Shown here: positions 7,562 through 16,000 of the stretch, piece after piece | Layout: the number at the start of each line of letters is the position of its first letter | Numbering within the stretch: the first letter of the stretch is position 1 | NCBI RefSeq assembly: GCF_036195325.1 | Contig: NZ_CP108101.1 | Span: forward strand, 6,758,001-6,822,000 | Direction: 5' to 3' | DNA: 64,000 bases | Origin: Streptomyces sp. NBC_00234 | GTDB lineage: Bacteria > Actinomycetota > Actinomycetes > Streptomycetales > Streptomycetaceae | Position numbers and translations under genes: made by a program | Notes under the pieces: model-generated | Database searches by the model: none | What the model saw: the letters and a program-made list of their open reading frames with translations, nothing else | Told to the model about the DNA's origin: nothing

Positions 7562-8083
7562 TTGGACACCGGCGTTCTGATTCTGCGTCTGCTGGTGGGC
7601 CTGCTCGTCGCCGGCCATGGGGTGCAGAAGATCAGCTCACACCTGGGAGGCAGGGGGCTCGAAGGCGGTACGGAGGAGTTCCGCGCGGACGGTTTCCGCG
7701 GTGGAGCCTTCACCGCACTGGCGGCGGGCGGTGGCCAGATCGGATCGGGTCTGCTGCTCGCCGGCGGCCTTCTGACCCCGCTCGCGGCGACGGGTGTCAT
7801 GGGAGTCATGACGGTTGCTCTCACCGTGAAATGGCACAACGGCCTCTGGGTTCAGAACGACGGGTACGAGTACCCGCTCGTCCTCATCGGCACCGCCGCC
7901 GCTCTCGCAGCCACCGGACCAGGCAGTTGGTCGCTCGATGCGGTTCTCGGCCTCACGCCGTACCCACTGTGGTGGGGGGCCCTCGCTCTCGTGGCGGGGC
8001 TCGGCAGCGGGCTGCTCACCCGGCTCGTACTGCACCGGCCGGCCCCGACGGCGCCGCAGGGCGCCGTCCACGACGGCCGCTGA
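7562..8083 (+). CDS. DoxX family membrane protein (second copy)
   Basis: A 173-residue membrane protein starting at a TTG (7562) five bases after the upstream hydrolase. The first helix contains RLLVGLLVAGHGVQK, a typical DoxX opening with the GHG motif. Three more helices follow (LAAGGGQIGSGLLLAGG, TGVMGVMTVALTVKWH, YPLVLIGTAAALAATG) plus a possible fifth near the end. It is longer than, and clearly different from, the DoxX protein at 6195. DoxX proteins of this type are often encoded beside stress hydrolases and redox enzymes. The next gene, dps, starts 86 bp downstream behind a GC-rich possible hairpin. Confidence 0.85.
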   Translation: MDTGVLILRLLVGLLVAGHGVQKISSHLGGRGLEGGTEEFRADGFRGGAFTALAAGGGQIGSGLLLAGGLLTPLAATGVMGVMTVALTVKWHNGLWVQNDGYEYPLVLIGTAAALAATGPGSWSLDAVLGLTPYPLWWGALALVAGLGSGLLTRLVLHRPAPTAPQGAVHDGR

Positions 8084-8169
8084 GCGCGAGCGACACAGAC
8101 CGGCCCGGCCGACCCGTGGCCCCCCGTACCGGGCGGCCGGGCCTTCCACCATCCGACCAGGAGCCCCTC

Positions 8170-8766
8170 ATGGAAACCGCGATCACCGCGCCCGCCACCA
8201 CACCCTCGCGCGGTGGCGGCCAGCCGCTGCTGCACCAGAAGGGCGCCGAAACCCAGGCGTTCGGCACACTCAAGCAGCTGCCGATCGGCCTCGGCCACGA
8301 CACCCGCATGTACGCCTGTCAGCGGCTGAACCGCGTACTCGCCGACACGCAGATCCTGTACTCCCTCTACAAGAAGCACCACTGGCTCATGCGTGGGGCA
8401 ACCTTCTACTCGCTCCACCTCATGCTCGACAAGCACGCGGAGGCCCAACTGGCCATCGTGGACGGCCTGGCCGAGCGGATCCAGAGCCTCGGCGGCGTCG
8501 CGGTCGCAGACCCGCGCCACGTCGCGGAGCTGACGGCCATTCCCCGGCCGCCGGACGGCGTGGAGCAGGTGCCCGTCATGCTGTCGCGGCTCCTCGACGC
8601 GCACGAGCGGATCCTCATCGACGCGCGGGACGCCGCCGCCCGGATCTCGGCAGAGGGCGACGAGGGCAGTACCGATCTGCTCGTCTCCGATGTCATCCGC
8701 ACCGGCGAGGCGCAGGTGTGGTTCCTGTCCGAGCACCTGGTGGATACGCCCCTGGTGCGCGGCTGA
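8170..8766 (+). CDS. dps: Dps family DNA-protection / ferroxidase protein
   Basis: A 198-residue Dps protein. The inter-subunit ferroxidase centre is complete by spacing: His71 (KKHHWLMRG), His83 (YSLHLMLD), Asp87, Asp98 and Glu102 (VDGLAERI). Dps forms a 12-mer that oxidises Fe(II) with peroxide, stores iron and coats DNA during starvation or oxidative stress. The N-terminal 30 or so residues (PATTPSRGGGQPLL) are a flexible extension as seen in streptomycete Dps. It follows an isochorismatase-type hydrolase and a DoxX gene on the same strand, reinforcing the stress theme. The ATG at 8170 follows GGAGCCCC. Confidence 0.92.
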   Translation: METAITAPATTPSRGGGQPLLHQKGAETQAFGTLKQLPIGLGHDTRMYACQRLNRVLADTQILYSLYKKHHWLMRGATFYSLHLMLDKHAEAQLAIVDGLAERIQSLGGVAVADPRHVAELTAIPRPPDGVEQVPVMLSRLLDAHERILIDARDAAARISAEGDEGSTDLLVSDVIRTGEAQVWFLSEHLVDTPLVRG

Positions 8767-8894
8767 CGGAGGACGCGTCGCACGCCGCGGCCGTCTCCCG
8801 GCCGACCGTGGTCACCGACGCGATCCTCGCCGCCGCGCGCGGCACCCGCCGAGCATCCGCCCCATTCCGCACACCCTCCGAAAGAGAACCCCTC

Positions 8895-9848
8895 ATGCCG
8901 AACCGACCGACCCTCGAACCCGCCGCCCAGGCGTTCGCCGATGCGACCGCCCAGCCGCCGTTCCTCTACGAGATTCCCGTTGCGGACGGCCGCAAGGCCG
9001 TCGACGACGTCCAGAGCGGTGAAGGCGTCCCGCTGCCCGCCGTCGACGAAGAATGGATCAACGTCCAAGGCGGTCCGACCGGCGACGTCCGCGCCCGGAT
9101 CGTCCGCCCGCGCGGTGCCACCGGCCTGCTCCCCGTCATCCTCTACATCCACGGCGCGGGCTGGGTCTTCGGTAACGCCCACACCCACGACAGGCTGGTC
9201 CGTGAACTCTCCATCGGCACCGGGGCGGCCGTGGTCTTCCCCGAGTACGACCTCTCGCCGGCGGCTCGTTACCCCGTCGCCATCGAGCAGAACTACAGCG
9301 TCGCCCAGTGGATCGCCCGCGAGGGACACAACAAGGATCTCGACGGCACCCGGATCGCCGTCGCCGGCGACTCGGTCGGCGGCAACATGACCGCCGCCCT
9401 CACCATCATGGCCAAGCAGCGGGGCGACGTCCGCCTCGCCCACCAGGTCCTCTTCTACCCGGTCACCGACGCGAGCTTCGACACCGACTCGTACCACCGG
9501 TTCGCCGAAGGCTACTTCCTGCGCCGCGACGGCATGAAGTGGTTCTGGGACCAGTACACGACCGACGAGGCCGAGCGCGCCCAGATCACTGCCTCACCGC
9601 TGCGCGCCACCACCGAACAGCTCACCGGCCTGCCTCCCGCCCTGGTCATCACCGGTGAGGCAGACGTCCTGCGCGACGAGGGCGAGGCGTACGCGGCGAA
9701 GCTCCGCGCAGCCGGAGTCCCCGTCACCGCCCTTCGCGCACAGGGGGCCATCCACGACTTCGTGATGCTGAACGCGCTGCGCGAGACGCAGGCTGCGGAA
9801 CTCGCCATCGGTGTCGCGATCGGCGCCCTGCGCAAGGCCCTGGCGTGA
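8895..9848 (+). CDS. Alpha/beta hydrolase, HSL (acetyl esterase) family
   Basis: A 317-residue esterase of the hormone-sensitive-lipase type. The oxyanion motif is HGAGW (86-90), the nucleophile Ser160 sits in GDSVGG, the acid is Asp in GEADVLRDEG, and the histidine is in GAIHDF. Such enzymes hydrolyse short acyl esters in the cytoplasm. The protein is closely similar to the one encoded at 19311-20300 on the other strand: both share ASPL, EQLTGLPPALV, TGEADVLRDEGEAYAAKLRA and FYPVTDA/FCPITDA blocks, so they are paralogues. Its stop overlaps the start of the amidohydrolase gene by four bases (GTGA). Confidence 0.9.
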   Translation: MPNRPTLEPAAQAFADATAQPPFLYEIPVADGRKAVDDVQSGEGVPLPAVDEEWINVQGGPTGDVRARIVRPRGATGLLPVILYIHGAGWVFGNAHTHDRLVRELSIGTGAAVVFPEYDLSPAARYPVAIEQNYSVAQWIAREGHNKDLDGTRIAVAGDSVGGNMTAALTIMAKQRGDVRLAHQVLFYPVTDASFDTDSYHRFAEGYFLRRDGMKWFWDQYTTDEAERAQITASPLRATTEQLTGLPPALVITGEADVLRDEGEAYAAKLRAAGVPVTALRAQGAIHDFVMLNALRETQAAELAIGVAIGALRKALA

Positions 9849-11731
9849 CCGGGCCGGCGACGAGCATGCCCGTGGCGGGCCTCGTGCCCGGCCCGCGGCA
9901 GGAACACCCGCAGGCCGACCTTGTCGTCCGCAACGCGAAGGTGTTCACCGGTGACCCCGACCGCCCCGAGGCACGCGCCGTCGCGATCCGCGACGGCCGC
10001 ATCGCGGCCCTCGGCGACGACCACGACCTCGCCCCCCTCGTCGGCCCGGGAACCAGGGTCGTCGACGCTCTCGGGCGCCGGGTGATCCCCGGCCTCAACG
10101 ACTCGCACCTGCACGTCATCAGGGGCGGCCTGAACTACGTCCTGGAACTGCGCTGGGACGGGGTGCGCAGCCTCCGGCAGGCCCTCGCCATGCTGCGCGA
10201 GCAGGCCGGTCGCACCCCCAAGGGGCAGTGGATCCGGGTCGTCGGCGGCTGGACCGCCGAACAGTTCGCCGAGCGCAGGATGCCCACCGTCGCCGAGCTG
10301 AACGCCGCCGCCCCCGACACCCCGGTATTCGTCCTGCACCTGTACCAGTCGGCCCTCATGAACCGGGCCGCGGTGAAGGCCGCCGGATTCACCCGGGACA
10401 CCCCCGACCCGCGCGGTGGACAGATCGTACGAGGCCGGAACGGCGAACCCAACGGAGTCCTCCTCGCGGCGCCGAGCGCCCTCATCCTGTACTCGACCCT
10501 GGCCAAGGCACCGGTTCTCGACGAGGCCGACAAGCGGACGTCGACGCGACACTTCCTGCGCGAGCTCAACCGCTTCGGCCTGACCTCCGCGGTCGATGCC
10601 GCCGGCGGGTTCCAGAACTTCCCCGACAACTACGCCACGGTCATCGACCTCGCCCGGTCGGGCGAGCTCTCCCTGCGTATCGCCTATCACCTGTTCCCGC
10701 AGACAGCCGGTCAGGAACTCGCCGACCTGCAGCGCTGGACCGAGATGGTGAAGCCCGAGGACGGGGACGAGTGGCTCCGGCTGAACGGCGCGGGAGAGAA
10801 CCTGACCTGGGCCGCCGCCGACTTCGAGAACTTCTCCGAACCCCGGCCCGACCTCGCGGCAGGATACGAGGCAGAGTTCGAGCAGGCCGTCCGGCTGCTG
10901 ATGGAGAACGGCTGGGGTTTCCGGCTCCACGCGACCTATGACGAGACGATTCGCCGCGATCTGACCGTCTTCGAGAAGCTCGCGGCGGAAGGACTCTTCC
11001 CGGGCGGCAACCGCTGGCTCTTCGATCACGCGGAGACTGTCTCGGCCGACAGCCTGGACCGGATCGCGGCCCTGGGCGGCGCCCTGTCCATTCAGAACCG
11101 CATGTCCTTCCAGGGCATCGCCTTCCGCGACCGTTACGGCGCCGAGGCAGCCGCCCACACCCCGCCGGTCCGGGCGATGCTCGACCGGGGCCTGACCGTG
11201 GCCGGCGGAACCGACGCCACCCGCGTCTCTTCCTACAACCCCTGGGTCGCACTCCACTGGCTGGTGACCGGGCGCACGGTCGGCGGCACGGCGCTCTACC
11301 CGGCCGAGAACCTGATCAGCAGGGAGACCGCCCTCGGTCTTTACACCCGCGGCGGCGCACAGCTCACCGGGGAGCAGGACGTCAAGGGAGTCCTGCGGGA
11401 AGGCTGTTACGCCGACCTCGCGGTCCTGTCCGACGACTACCTCACCGTGCCGGTCACGGCAATCCCCGACATTGAATCGGTGTTCACCGTCGTCGGTGGC
11501 CGCATCGTCTACGCGAGCGCGGAGTACGAAGGGCTCGACGAGTCGCTCCCGCCGGTCAATCCGACGTGGAGCCCCGTGGTCCACTTCGGCGGCTACCAGG
11601 GCGGTGCTCGTCAGGCGTCACTCGTGGCCGAGGCCGTCGCCGAGTCCGAGCAGCACCGCCAGTGGCGATTCGCACGTGGCTCCGGCCCCCAAACGCCCCC
11701 GTCGTTCTACGACCCCTGCTTCGACCACTGA
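9845..11731 (+). CDS. YtcJ-like amidohydrolase
   Basis: A 628-residue metal-dependent amidohydrolase. The N-terminal beta-domain reads ADLVVRNAKVFTGD and VAIRDGRIAALGD; the metal motif is PGLNDSHLHV; further ligands are expected around FRLHATYDE and LFDHAET; the C-terminal aspartate is in VAGGTDATRVSSYNPW; it closes with a composite domain (GCYADLAVLSDDYLTVP). It resembles the amidohydrolase_3/YtcJ group, whose natural substrates are mostly unknown. The GTG start at 9845 overlaps the esterase stop, so both are translated from one message. The two hydrolases may act in sequence on an ester/amide substrate, but this is inference. Confidence 0.88.
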   Translation: MTGPATSMPVAGLVPGPRQEHPQADLVVRNAKVFTGDPDRPEARAVAIRDGRIAALGDDHDLAPLVGPGTRVVDALGRRVIPGLNDSHLHVIRGGLNYVLELRWDGVRSLRQALAMLREQAGRTPKGQWIRVVGGWTAEQFAERRMPTVAELNAAAPDTPVFVLHLYQSALMNRAAVKAAGFTRDTPDPRGGQIVRGRNGEPNGVLLAAPSALILYSTLAKAPVLDEADKRTSTRHFLRELNRFGLTSAVDAAGGFQNFPDNYATVIDLARSGELSLRIAYHLFPQTAGQELADLQRWTEMVKPEDGDEWLRLNGAGENLTWAAADFENFSEPRPDLAAGYEAEFEQAVRLLMENGWGFRLHATYDETIRRDLTVFEKLAAEGLFPGGNRWLFDHAETVSADSLDRIAALGGALSIQNRMSFQGIAFRDRYGAEAAAHTPPVRAMLDRGLTVAGGTDATRVSSYNPWVALHWLVTGRTVGGTALYPAENLISRETALGLYTRGGAQLTGEQDVKGVLREGCYADLAVLSDDYLTVPVTAIPDIESVFTVVGGRIVYASAEYEGLDESLPPVNPTWSPVVHFGGYQGGARQASLVAEAVAESEQHRQWRFARGSGPQTPPSFYDPCFDH

Positions 11732-11747
11732 ACGAGGGATTCACCAG

Positions 11748-12485
11748 ATGAGTAACGCTTCCGTCTCCGCTGCCGGCGCCGACGCGGCCGGCGACCGGCC
11801 GGACACATCCCCGGGGCGCCGCTTCGAACCGGACCTCCGGTCGATGACCCGGATCGTCCTGCGCCCCATCGCCTCACCCATGCCGCTGGGCTTCTTCACG
11901 GTGTCGATCGCCTCCGTGATGACCGGGTGCCTGCAGCTCGGGCTCTTCGAGACCGAGGCCCGAAAGGCAGTCGCCCTGTGCGTGCTGCCTGCCTTCGCCC
12001 TGCAGTTCCTGGTGAGCATCCTGGCCTTCGGGGCCCGGGACGTGATCGCGGCGACGCTCATGGGCACGTTCGCCGGCAGCTGGCTGGCCTACGCGCTCGT
12101 CATGTTCAGCGGCGTGCCCGAAGGTCTGCCCGTGCTGGGCGTCTTCAACCTGGCGTTCCTCTGCTTCGGAGCGCTGATGGCCTCCGTGACGCGGTCCAAG
12201 CGCGCGCTGTGGCTCGTCCTCGTGGTGTCCCTGCCCCGCTGGGCGGCCACCGGACTGTCGGGGCTGACCGGCGCCGAATGGCTCACGCACACGTCCGGCG
12301 CCCTCGGCCTCCTGGTGGCGCTCGTCGCGATGTACGCAGCGTTCGCCCTGATGCTGGAGGACATGCGCAGTGAAGAGGTGCTGCCCATCGGCCGCAGCGG
12401 CCCCGCCCAGACCGCCGTCGAGGGCGACCTCGCCGTCCAGCTCCGCAATCTGGAACGCCACGCCGGTGTGCGCCGCACGCTCTGA
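11748..12485 (+). CDS. GPR1/FUN34/YaaH (acetate uptake) family membrane protein
   Basis: A 245-residue protein with six hydrophobic helices from about residue 45 to 210. The region SPMPLGFFTVSIASVMTG corresponds to the NPAPLGL signature of acetate/succinate channels, in degenerate form. The segment ALQFLVSILAFGARDVIAATLMGTF matches the second and third helices of that family. The N-terminal 40 residues are hydrophilic. It begins 16 bp after the amidohydrolase stop with a weak AGGGAT site. A role in taking up or releasing a short carboxylate produced by the two upstream hydrolases is plausible but not shown. Confidence 0.75.
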   Translation: MSNASVSAAGADAAGDRPDTSPGRRFEPDLRSMTRIVLRPIASPMPLGFFTVSIASVMTGCLQLGLFETEARKAVALCVLPAFALQFLVSILAFGARDVIAATLMGTFAGSWLAYALVMFSGVPEGLPVLGVFNLAFLCFGALMASVTRSKRALWLVLVVSLPRWAATGLSGLTGAEWLTHTSGALGLLVALVAMYAAFALMLEDMRSEEVLPIGRSGPAQTAVEGDLAVQLRNLERHAGVRRTL

Positions 12486-12531
12486 ACGCACCAGCCGATC
12501 CCCTTGACGCCGTGACCGCACAGGAGCACCC

Positions 12532-12846
12532 ATGGAACCGCAGGTGGTGGACCACCCCGAGAAGTCCCGCTACGAGATCCTCGCCGGTGACGACGGCACC
12601 GAGACCGCGGGGTTCGCCGACTACCGCCTCTCGGAGGGCGAGATCGCCTTCATACACACCGAGATCGATCCCCGGTTCGCCGGGCGGGGTCTGGGCGGCC
12701 TGCTCGCCAGGGGAGCCCTCGACGACGCCCGGGCACGCGGGCTGAACGTCCTGCCGCACTGCCCCTTCATCCGGGCGTGGATCGGCAAGCACCCCGAGTA
12801 CGCCGAGCTGGTGACTGAGGCGCGCCGCGCACACTTCGGCCTCTGA
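12532..12846 (+). CDS. Small GNAT-like N-acetyltransferase (YidJ/NATD1 type)
   Basis: A 104-residue protein with the minimal acetyl-CoA-binding GNAT core. The strand FADYRLSEGEIAFIHTEIDPRFAGRGLGG leads into the R/Q-x-x-G-x-G/A pyrophosphate loop (RFAGRGLGGLL) and the helix LARGALDDARARGL. HCPFIRAWIGKHPEY is the typical C-terminal signature of this short subgroup. The acceptor is unknown. It follows the transporter-like gene by 46 bp with its own GGAG site and probably ends the transcription unit, since a perfect 16-bp hairpin lies 145 bp downstream. Confidence 0.85.
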   Translation: MEPQVVDHPEKSRYEILAGDDGTETAGFADYRLSEGEIAFIHTEIDPRFAGRGLGGLLARGALDDARARGLNVLPHCPFIRAWIGKHPEYAELVTEARRAHFGL

Positions 12847-12990
12847 AGCACGCCGACCGGAGCATGCCGCCCCCGAACAGCGCCTCAGCGGTACGTGGCC
12901 GTACCCGGCCCGTGAACCGGTGGCGCATTCCTGCGGAGGCGCCGTCAGCACCGACTCCGGTCCGGTAAACAAGCTCGTCCGTACGCCCAT

Positions 12991-13026
12991 CGCCGGTGCC
13001 GGTCTCGTATGAGACCGGCACCGGCG
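12991..13026 (+). terminator. Perfect 16-bp stem terminator
   Basis: Arms CGCCGGTGCCGGTCTC (12991-13006) and GAGACCGGCACCGGCG (13011-13026) are perfectly complementary around a GTAT loop, followed by TTTC. It sits in the 414-bp gap between the GNAT gene and the chloroperoxidase-type gene and probably ends the long plus-strand stress run. Confidence 0.75.
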
Positions 13027-13150
13027 TTTCGGCTGAGACCGAGCGTTCCCACCCTTTGCCGCGGACGTCGACCCCGAGCTTCGGACCGAACCTGCCCCTG
13101 TGGTCGCCGCAACCGGTCGATTCCGGGCGGAACCCTGCACTCATGGGCAA

Positions 13151-13197
13151 GTCACGGTGCGTCGCGTGACAACTGACGTTCCCACACCGGTCATAGC
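13151..13197 (+). promoter_or_regulatory. Promoter/operator of the chloroperoxidase-LLM-FMN reductase operon
   Basis: An inverted repeat GTCACG-N8-CGTGAC spans 13151-13170. Sixteen bases later comes CCGGTCATAGC (13187-13197), identical to the element before the hydrolase gene at 6894. CTGACG just before and TAGCGT inside could be loose -35 and -10 boxes. The site lies 64 bp before the ATG at 13261. The rest of this gap contains only the terminator at 12991. Confidence 0.45.
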
Positions 13198-13260
13198 GTG
13201 TGACGGCATACCGAGCCGCGCCAACGCCCGGACCAGTGAATCGAATCGAGGAAACACCCC

Positions 13261-14097
13261 ATGCCGTACATCACCGTGGGCCAGGAGAATTCCGCCGCCG
13301 TCGACCTCTACTACGAGGACCACGGCGCCGGCCAGCCGGTCGTCCTCATTCACGGCTTCCCGCTCGACGGGCACTCCTGGGAGCGCCAGAGCGCCGCGCT
13401 GCTCGACGCCGGCTACCGCGTGGTCACCTACGATCGCCGCGGATTCGGGCAGTCCGGCCAGCCGACGACCGGGTACGACTACGACACCTTCGCCGCCGAC
13501 CTGAACACCGTGATGGAGACCCTCGACCTGCGCGACGCCGTCCTGGTCGGCTTCTCCATGGGCACCGGCGAGGTCGCCCGCTACGTGTCCACGTACGGCT
13601 CCGACAGGGTCGCCAAGGTCGCGTTCCTTGCCTCGTTGGAGCCCTTCCTGCTCAAGAACGACGACAACCCCGACGGTGTCGCACCCCAGGAGTTCTTCGA
13701 CGGAGTCGTCGACGCGGTCAAGGCCGACCGCTACGCCTACTACACGGCCTTCTTCAACGACTTCTACAACCTCGACGAGAACCTCGGCACCAGGATCAGC
13801 GCCGAAGCCGTGCGCAACAGCTGGAATGTCGCGGCCAGTGGCGGCTCCATCGCGGCCGCGGCCGCGCCCTCGACCTGGTACACCGACTTCCGCGCCGACA
13901 TCCCCGCCGTCGACGTCCCTGCGCTCATCGTGCACGGAACGGCCGACCGGATCCTCCCGGCCGAGGGCACGGCGCGCCTGTTCCACCGGATGCTGCCGTC
14001 CGCCGACTACGTCGAGATCGAGGGCGCTCCGCACGGGCTGCTGTGGACCCACGCGGAGGAGGTCAACACGGCCCTCCTCGCCTTCCTTTCGAAGTGA
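13261..14097 (+). CDS. Non-heme chloroperoxidase/arylesterase-type alpha/beta hydrolase
   Basis: A 278-residue alpha/beta hydrolase. It shows the oxyanion segment LIHGFPLDGHSWERQ, YDRRGFGQSGQP, the nucleophile elbow VGFSMGTGEVARYV, the acid in LIVHGTADRILP and the histidine in IEGAPHGLLWTHAEEV. This is the cofactor-free chloroperoxidase (perhydrolase) subgroup, able to make peracids from carboxylic acids and peroxide besides acting as an esterase. It heads an apparent operon with a luciferase-like monooxygenase and its FMN reductase, starting 64 bp after the shared CCGGTCATAGC element. Confidence 0.9.
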   Translation: MPYITVGQENSAAVDLYYEDHGAGQPVVLIHGFPLDGHSWERQSAALLDAGYRVVTYDRRGFGQSGQPTTGYDYDTFAADLNTVMETLDLRDAVLVGFSMGTGEVARYVSTYGSDRVAKVAFLASLEPFLLKNDDNPDGVAPQEFFDGVVDAVKADRYAYYTAFFNDFYNLDENLGTRISAEAVRNSWNVAASGGSIAAAAAPSTWYTDFRADIPAVDVPALIVHGTADRILPAEGTARLFHRMLPSADYVEIEGAPHGLLWTHAEEVNTALLAFLSK

Positions 14098-14165
14098 CGC
14101 CGCACCCGCCGCTACCGCGGCCCACATCCGCAGGATCCAGACAGTTTCAGGAGAGCGAAGACCCC

Positions 14166-15263
14166 ATGCAGTTCGGCATCTTCACCGTCGGGGACGTGAC
14201 AGCCGACCCCACCACCGCTCGCACGCCGTCCGAGCGCGAGCGCATCAAGGCGATGATCACCATCGCGCTCAAGGCCGAGGAAGTCGGCCTGGACGTCTTC
14301 GCGACCGGCGAGCACCACAACCCGCCGTTCGTACCGTCGTCGCCGACCACCATGCTCGGCTACATAGCCGCCCGCACCGAGAAGCTGATCCTGTCCACCG
14401 CCACGACGCTGATCACCACCAACGACCCGGTGAAGATCGCGGAGGACTACGCGACGCTGCAGCACCTGGCCGACGGCCGGGTTGACCTCATGCTGGGGCG
14501 GGGCAACACCGGCCCGGTGTACCCGTGGTTCGGCCAGGACATCCGCCAGGGCGTCAACCTCGCCAAGGAGAACTACGCGCTGCTGCGCCGGCTGTGGCGC
14601 GAGGACGTCGTGGACTGGGAGGGCACGTTCCGTACGCCCCTGCAGGCTTTCACCTCGACACCTCGGCCGCTGGACGGCGTTCCGCCGTTCGTCTGGCACG
14701 GCTCCATCAGAACCCCGGAGATAGCGGAGCAGGCCGCCTTCTACGGCGACGGCTTCTTCCACAACAACATCTTCTGGCCGAAGGATCACACCCGACGCAT
14801 GGTCCAGCTGTACCGGCGCCGGTACGCCCACCACGGTCACGGCCGTCCGGAGGACGCCGTCGTGGGTCTCGGCGGACAGGTGTTCATGAGGAAGAACTCC
14901 CAGGACGCCGTACGGGAGTTCCGGCCCTACTTCGACAACGCCCCTGTGTACGGCCACGGTCCGTCGCTGGAGGAATTCACCGAGCAGACTCCGCTGACGG
15001 TGGGCTCTCCCCAGGAGGTCATCGAGCGGACCCTGACCTTCCGGGAGACCGTCGGCGACTACCAGCGCCAACTCTTCCTGATGGACCACGCCGGGCTGCC
15101 CCTGAAGACCGTCCTGGAACAGCTCGACATCCTCGGCGAGGAGGTCGTGCCCGTACTGCGCAAGGAGTTCGCGAACGCACGCCCGGCCGACGTGCCGAAC
15201 GCGCCGACGCACGCGGCGCGGGTCACCGCCGCCGCGAAGCCGCAGGGAGTGACCGCCGCATGA
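14166..15263 (+). CDS. LLM class flavin-dependent oxidoreductase (CE1758-type)
   Basis: A 365-residue luciferase-like monooxygenase with a TIM-barrel beginning MQFGIFTVGDVT. Landmarks are GLDVFATGEHHNPPF, EKLILSTATTLITTNDPVKIAEDYATL, GRVDLMLGRGNTGPVYPWFG and FVWHGSIRTPEIAEQAAFYGDGFF. It uses reduced FMN and oxygen. The pairing with an FMN reductase whose ATG overlaps its stop (ATGA at 15260-15263) is the two-component arrangement typical of this subgroup. The natural substrate is unknown. The last 30 residues, rich in Ala and Pro, are probably disordered. Confidence 0.9.
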   Translation: MQFGIFTVGDVTADPTTARTPSERERIKAMITIALKAEEVGLDVFATGEHHNPPFVPSSPTTMLGYIAARTEKLILSTATTLITTNDPVKIAEDYATLQHLADGRVDLMLGRGNTGPVYPWFGQDIRQGVNLAKENYALLRRLWREDVVDWEGTFRTPLQAFTSTPRPLDGVPPFVWHGSIRTPEIAEQAAFYGDGFFHNNIFWPKDHTRRMVQLYRRRYAHHGHGRPEDAVVGLGGQVFMRKNSQDAVREFRPYFDNAPVYGHGPSLEEFTEQTPLTVGSPQEVIERTLTFRETVGDYQRQLFLMDHAGLPLKTVLEQLDILGEEVVPVLRKEFANARPADVPNAPTHAARVTAAAKPQGVTAA

Positions 15264-15874
15264 GTCTGATCGCCGTCTCCGCGGGGCTGAGCACCCCTTC
15301 CTCCACCCGCCTGCTCGCGGACCGGCTCGTCGAGTCCGCCCGCGGCGAACTCGCCCGCCAGGGGCGCATCTTGCCGACCGAGGTCATCGAGTTGCGCGAA
15401 CTGGCCGGGGACGTCGCCAACAATCTCGTGACCGGATTTCCGTCACCCCGACTGACCGCAGCGATCGAGGCGGTGACGCAGGCCGATGGCCTGATCGTCG
15501 TGACTCCCGTGTTCGCGGCTTCCTACAGTGGCCTCTTCAAGTCCTTCGTCGATCTGATCGACCCGGACGCCCTCACCGGGAAGCCGGTCCTGGTCGCCGC
15601 GACAGGCGGGACTGCTCGCCACTCCCTGGTCCTGGAGCACGCTCTGCGCCCGCTCTTCGCCTATCTGCGGGCCGTTGTCGTACCCACCGCGGTGTACGCG
15701 GCGTCCGAGGACTGGGGATCCGGGGGAGACCAGCACACCGACGGGCTTCCCGCGCGCATCCGGCGGGCGGGCGGCGAGCTGGCCGCGCTCGTGGCCGGCC
15801 GGCCGCCCCGTGCCGAGTCCGAGGACGACGTCACCGTGCTCGAACGCCAACTCGCCGACCTGCGCTTCGACTGA
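15260..15874 (+). CDS. NADPH-dependent FMN reductase (CE1759-type)
   Basis: A 204-residue flavodoxin-like reductase. It starts with the strand LIAVSAGLSTPSSTRLLAD, whose SAGLSTPSST loop binds the FMN phosphate. It continues with DGLIVVTPVFAASYSGLFKSFVDLID and KPVLVAATGGTARHSLVLEHALRPLFAYL, typical of the NADPH-FMN reductase family. It supplies reduced FMN to the monooxygenase encoded just upstream, with which it overlaps by four bases. Its stop faces the convergent whiB-like gene across a short hairpin. Confidence 0.9.
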   Translation: MSLIAVSAGLSTPSSTRLLADRLVESARGELARQGRILPTEVIELRELAGDVANNLVTGFPSPRLTAAIEAVTQADGLIVVTPVFAASYSGLFKSFVDLIDPDALTGKPVLVAATGGTARHSLVLEHALRPLFAYLRAVVVPTAVYAASEDWGSGGDQHTDGLPARIRRAGGELAALVAGRPPRAESEDDVTVLERQLADLRFD

Positions 15875-15929
15875 GGCCGAGGGGCTGTCGGGGAGGCCGG
15901 GTCGCCCTTGCTCCACACCGTCCGCCGTT

Positions 15930-15957
15930 GCCGCACCCGAGTCTCCTCCGGTGCGGC
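15930..15957. terminator. Bidirectional hairpin between convergent genes
   Basis: Arms GCCGCACC (15930-15937) and GGTGCGGC (15950-15957) surround a 12-base loop. It lies between the convergent FMN reductase and WhiB-like genes. The stem is short, so the call is moderate. Confidence 0.45.
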
Positions 15958-16000
15958 TCCTGGTGGCGCAATGAGGATGAACCGACAGACAGCACGGCAT

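Noticed and set aside
9512..11584. A 690-codon minus-strand frame
   Set aside because: It mirrors the esterase and amidohydrolase genes, which have full family motifs and coupled starts; the antisense product has none.
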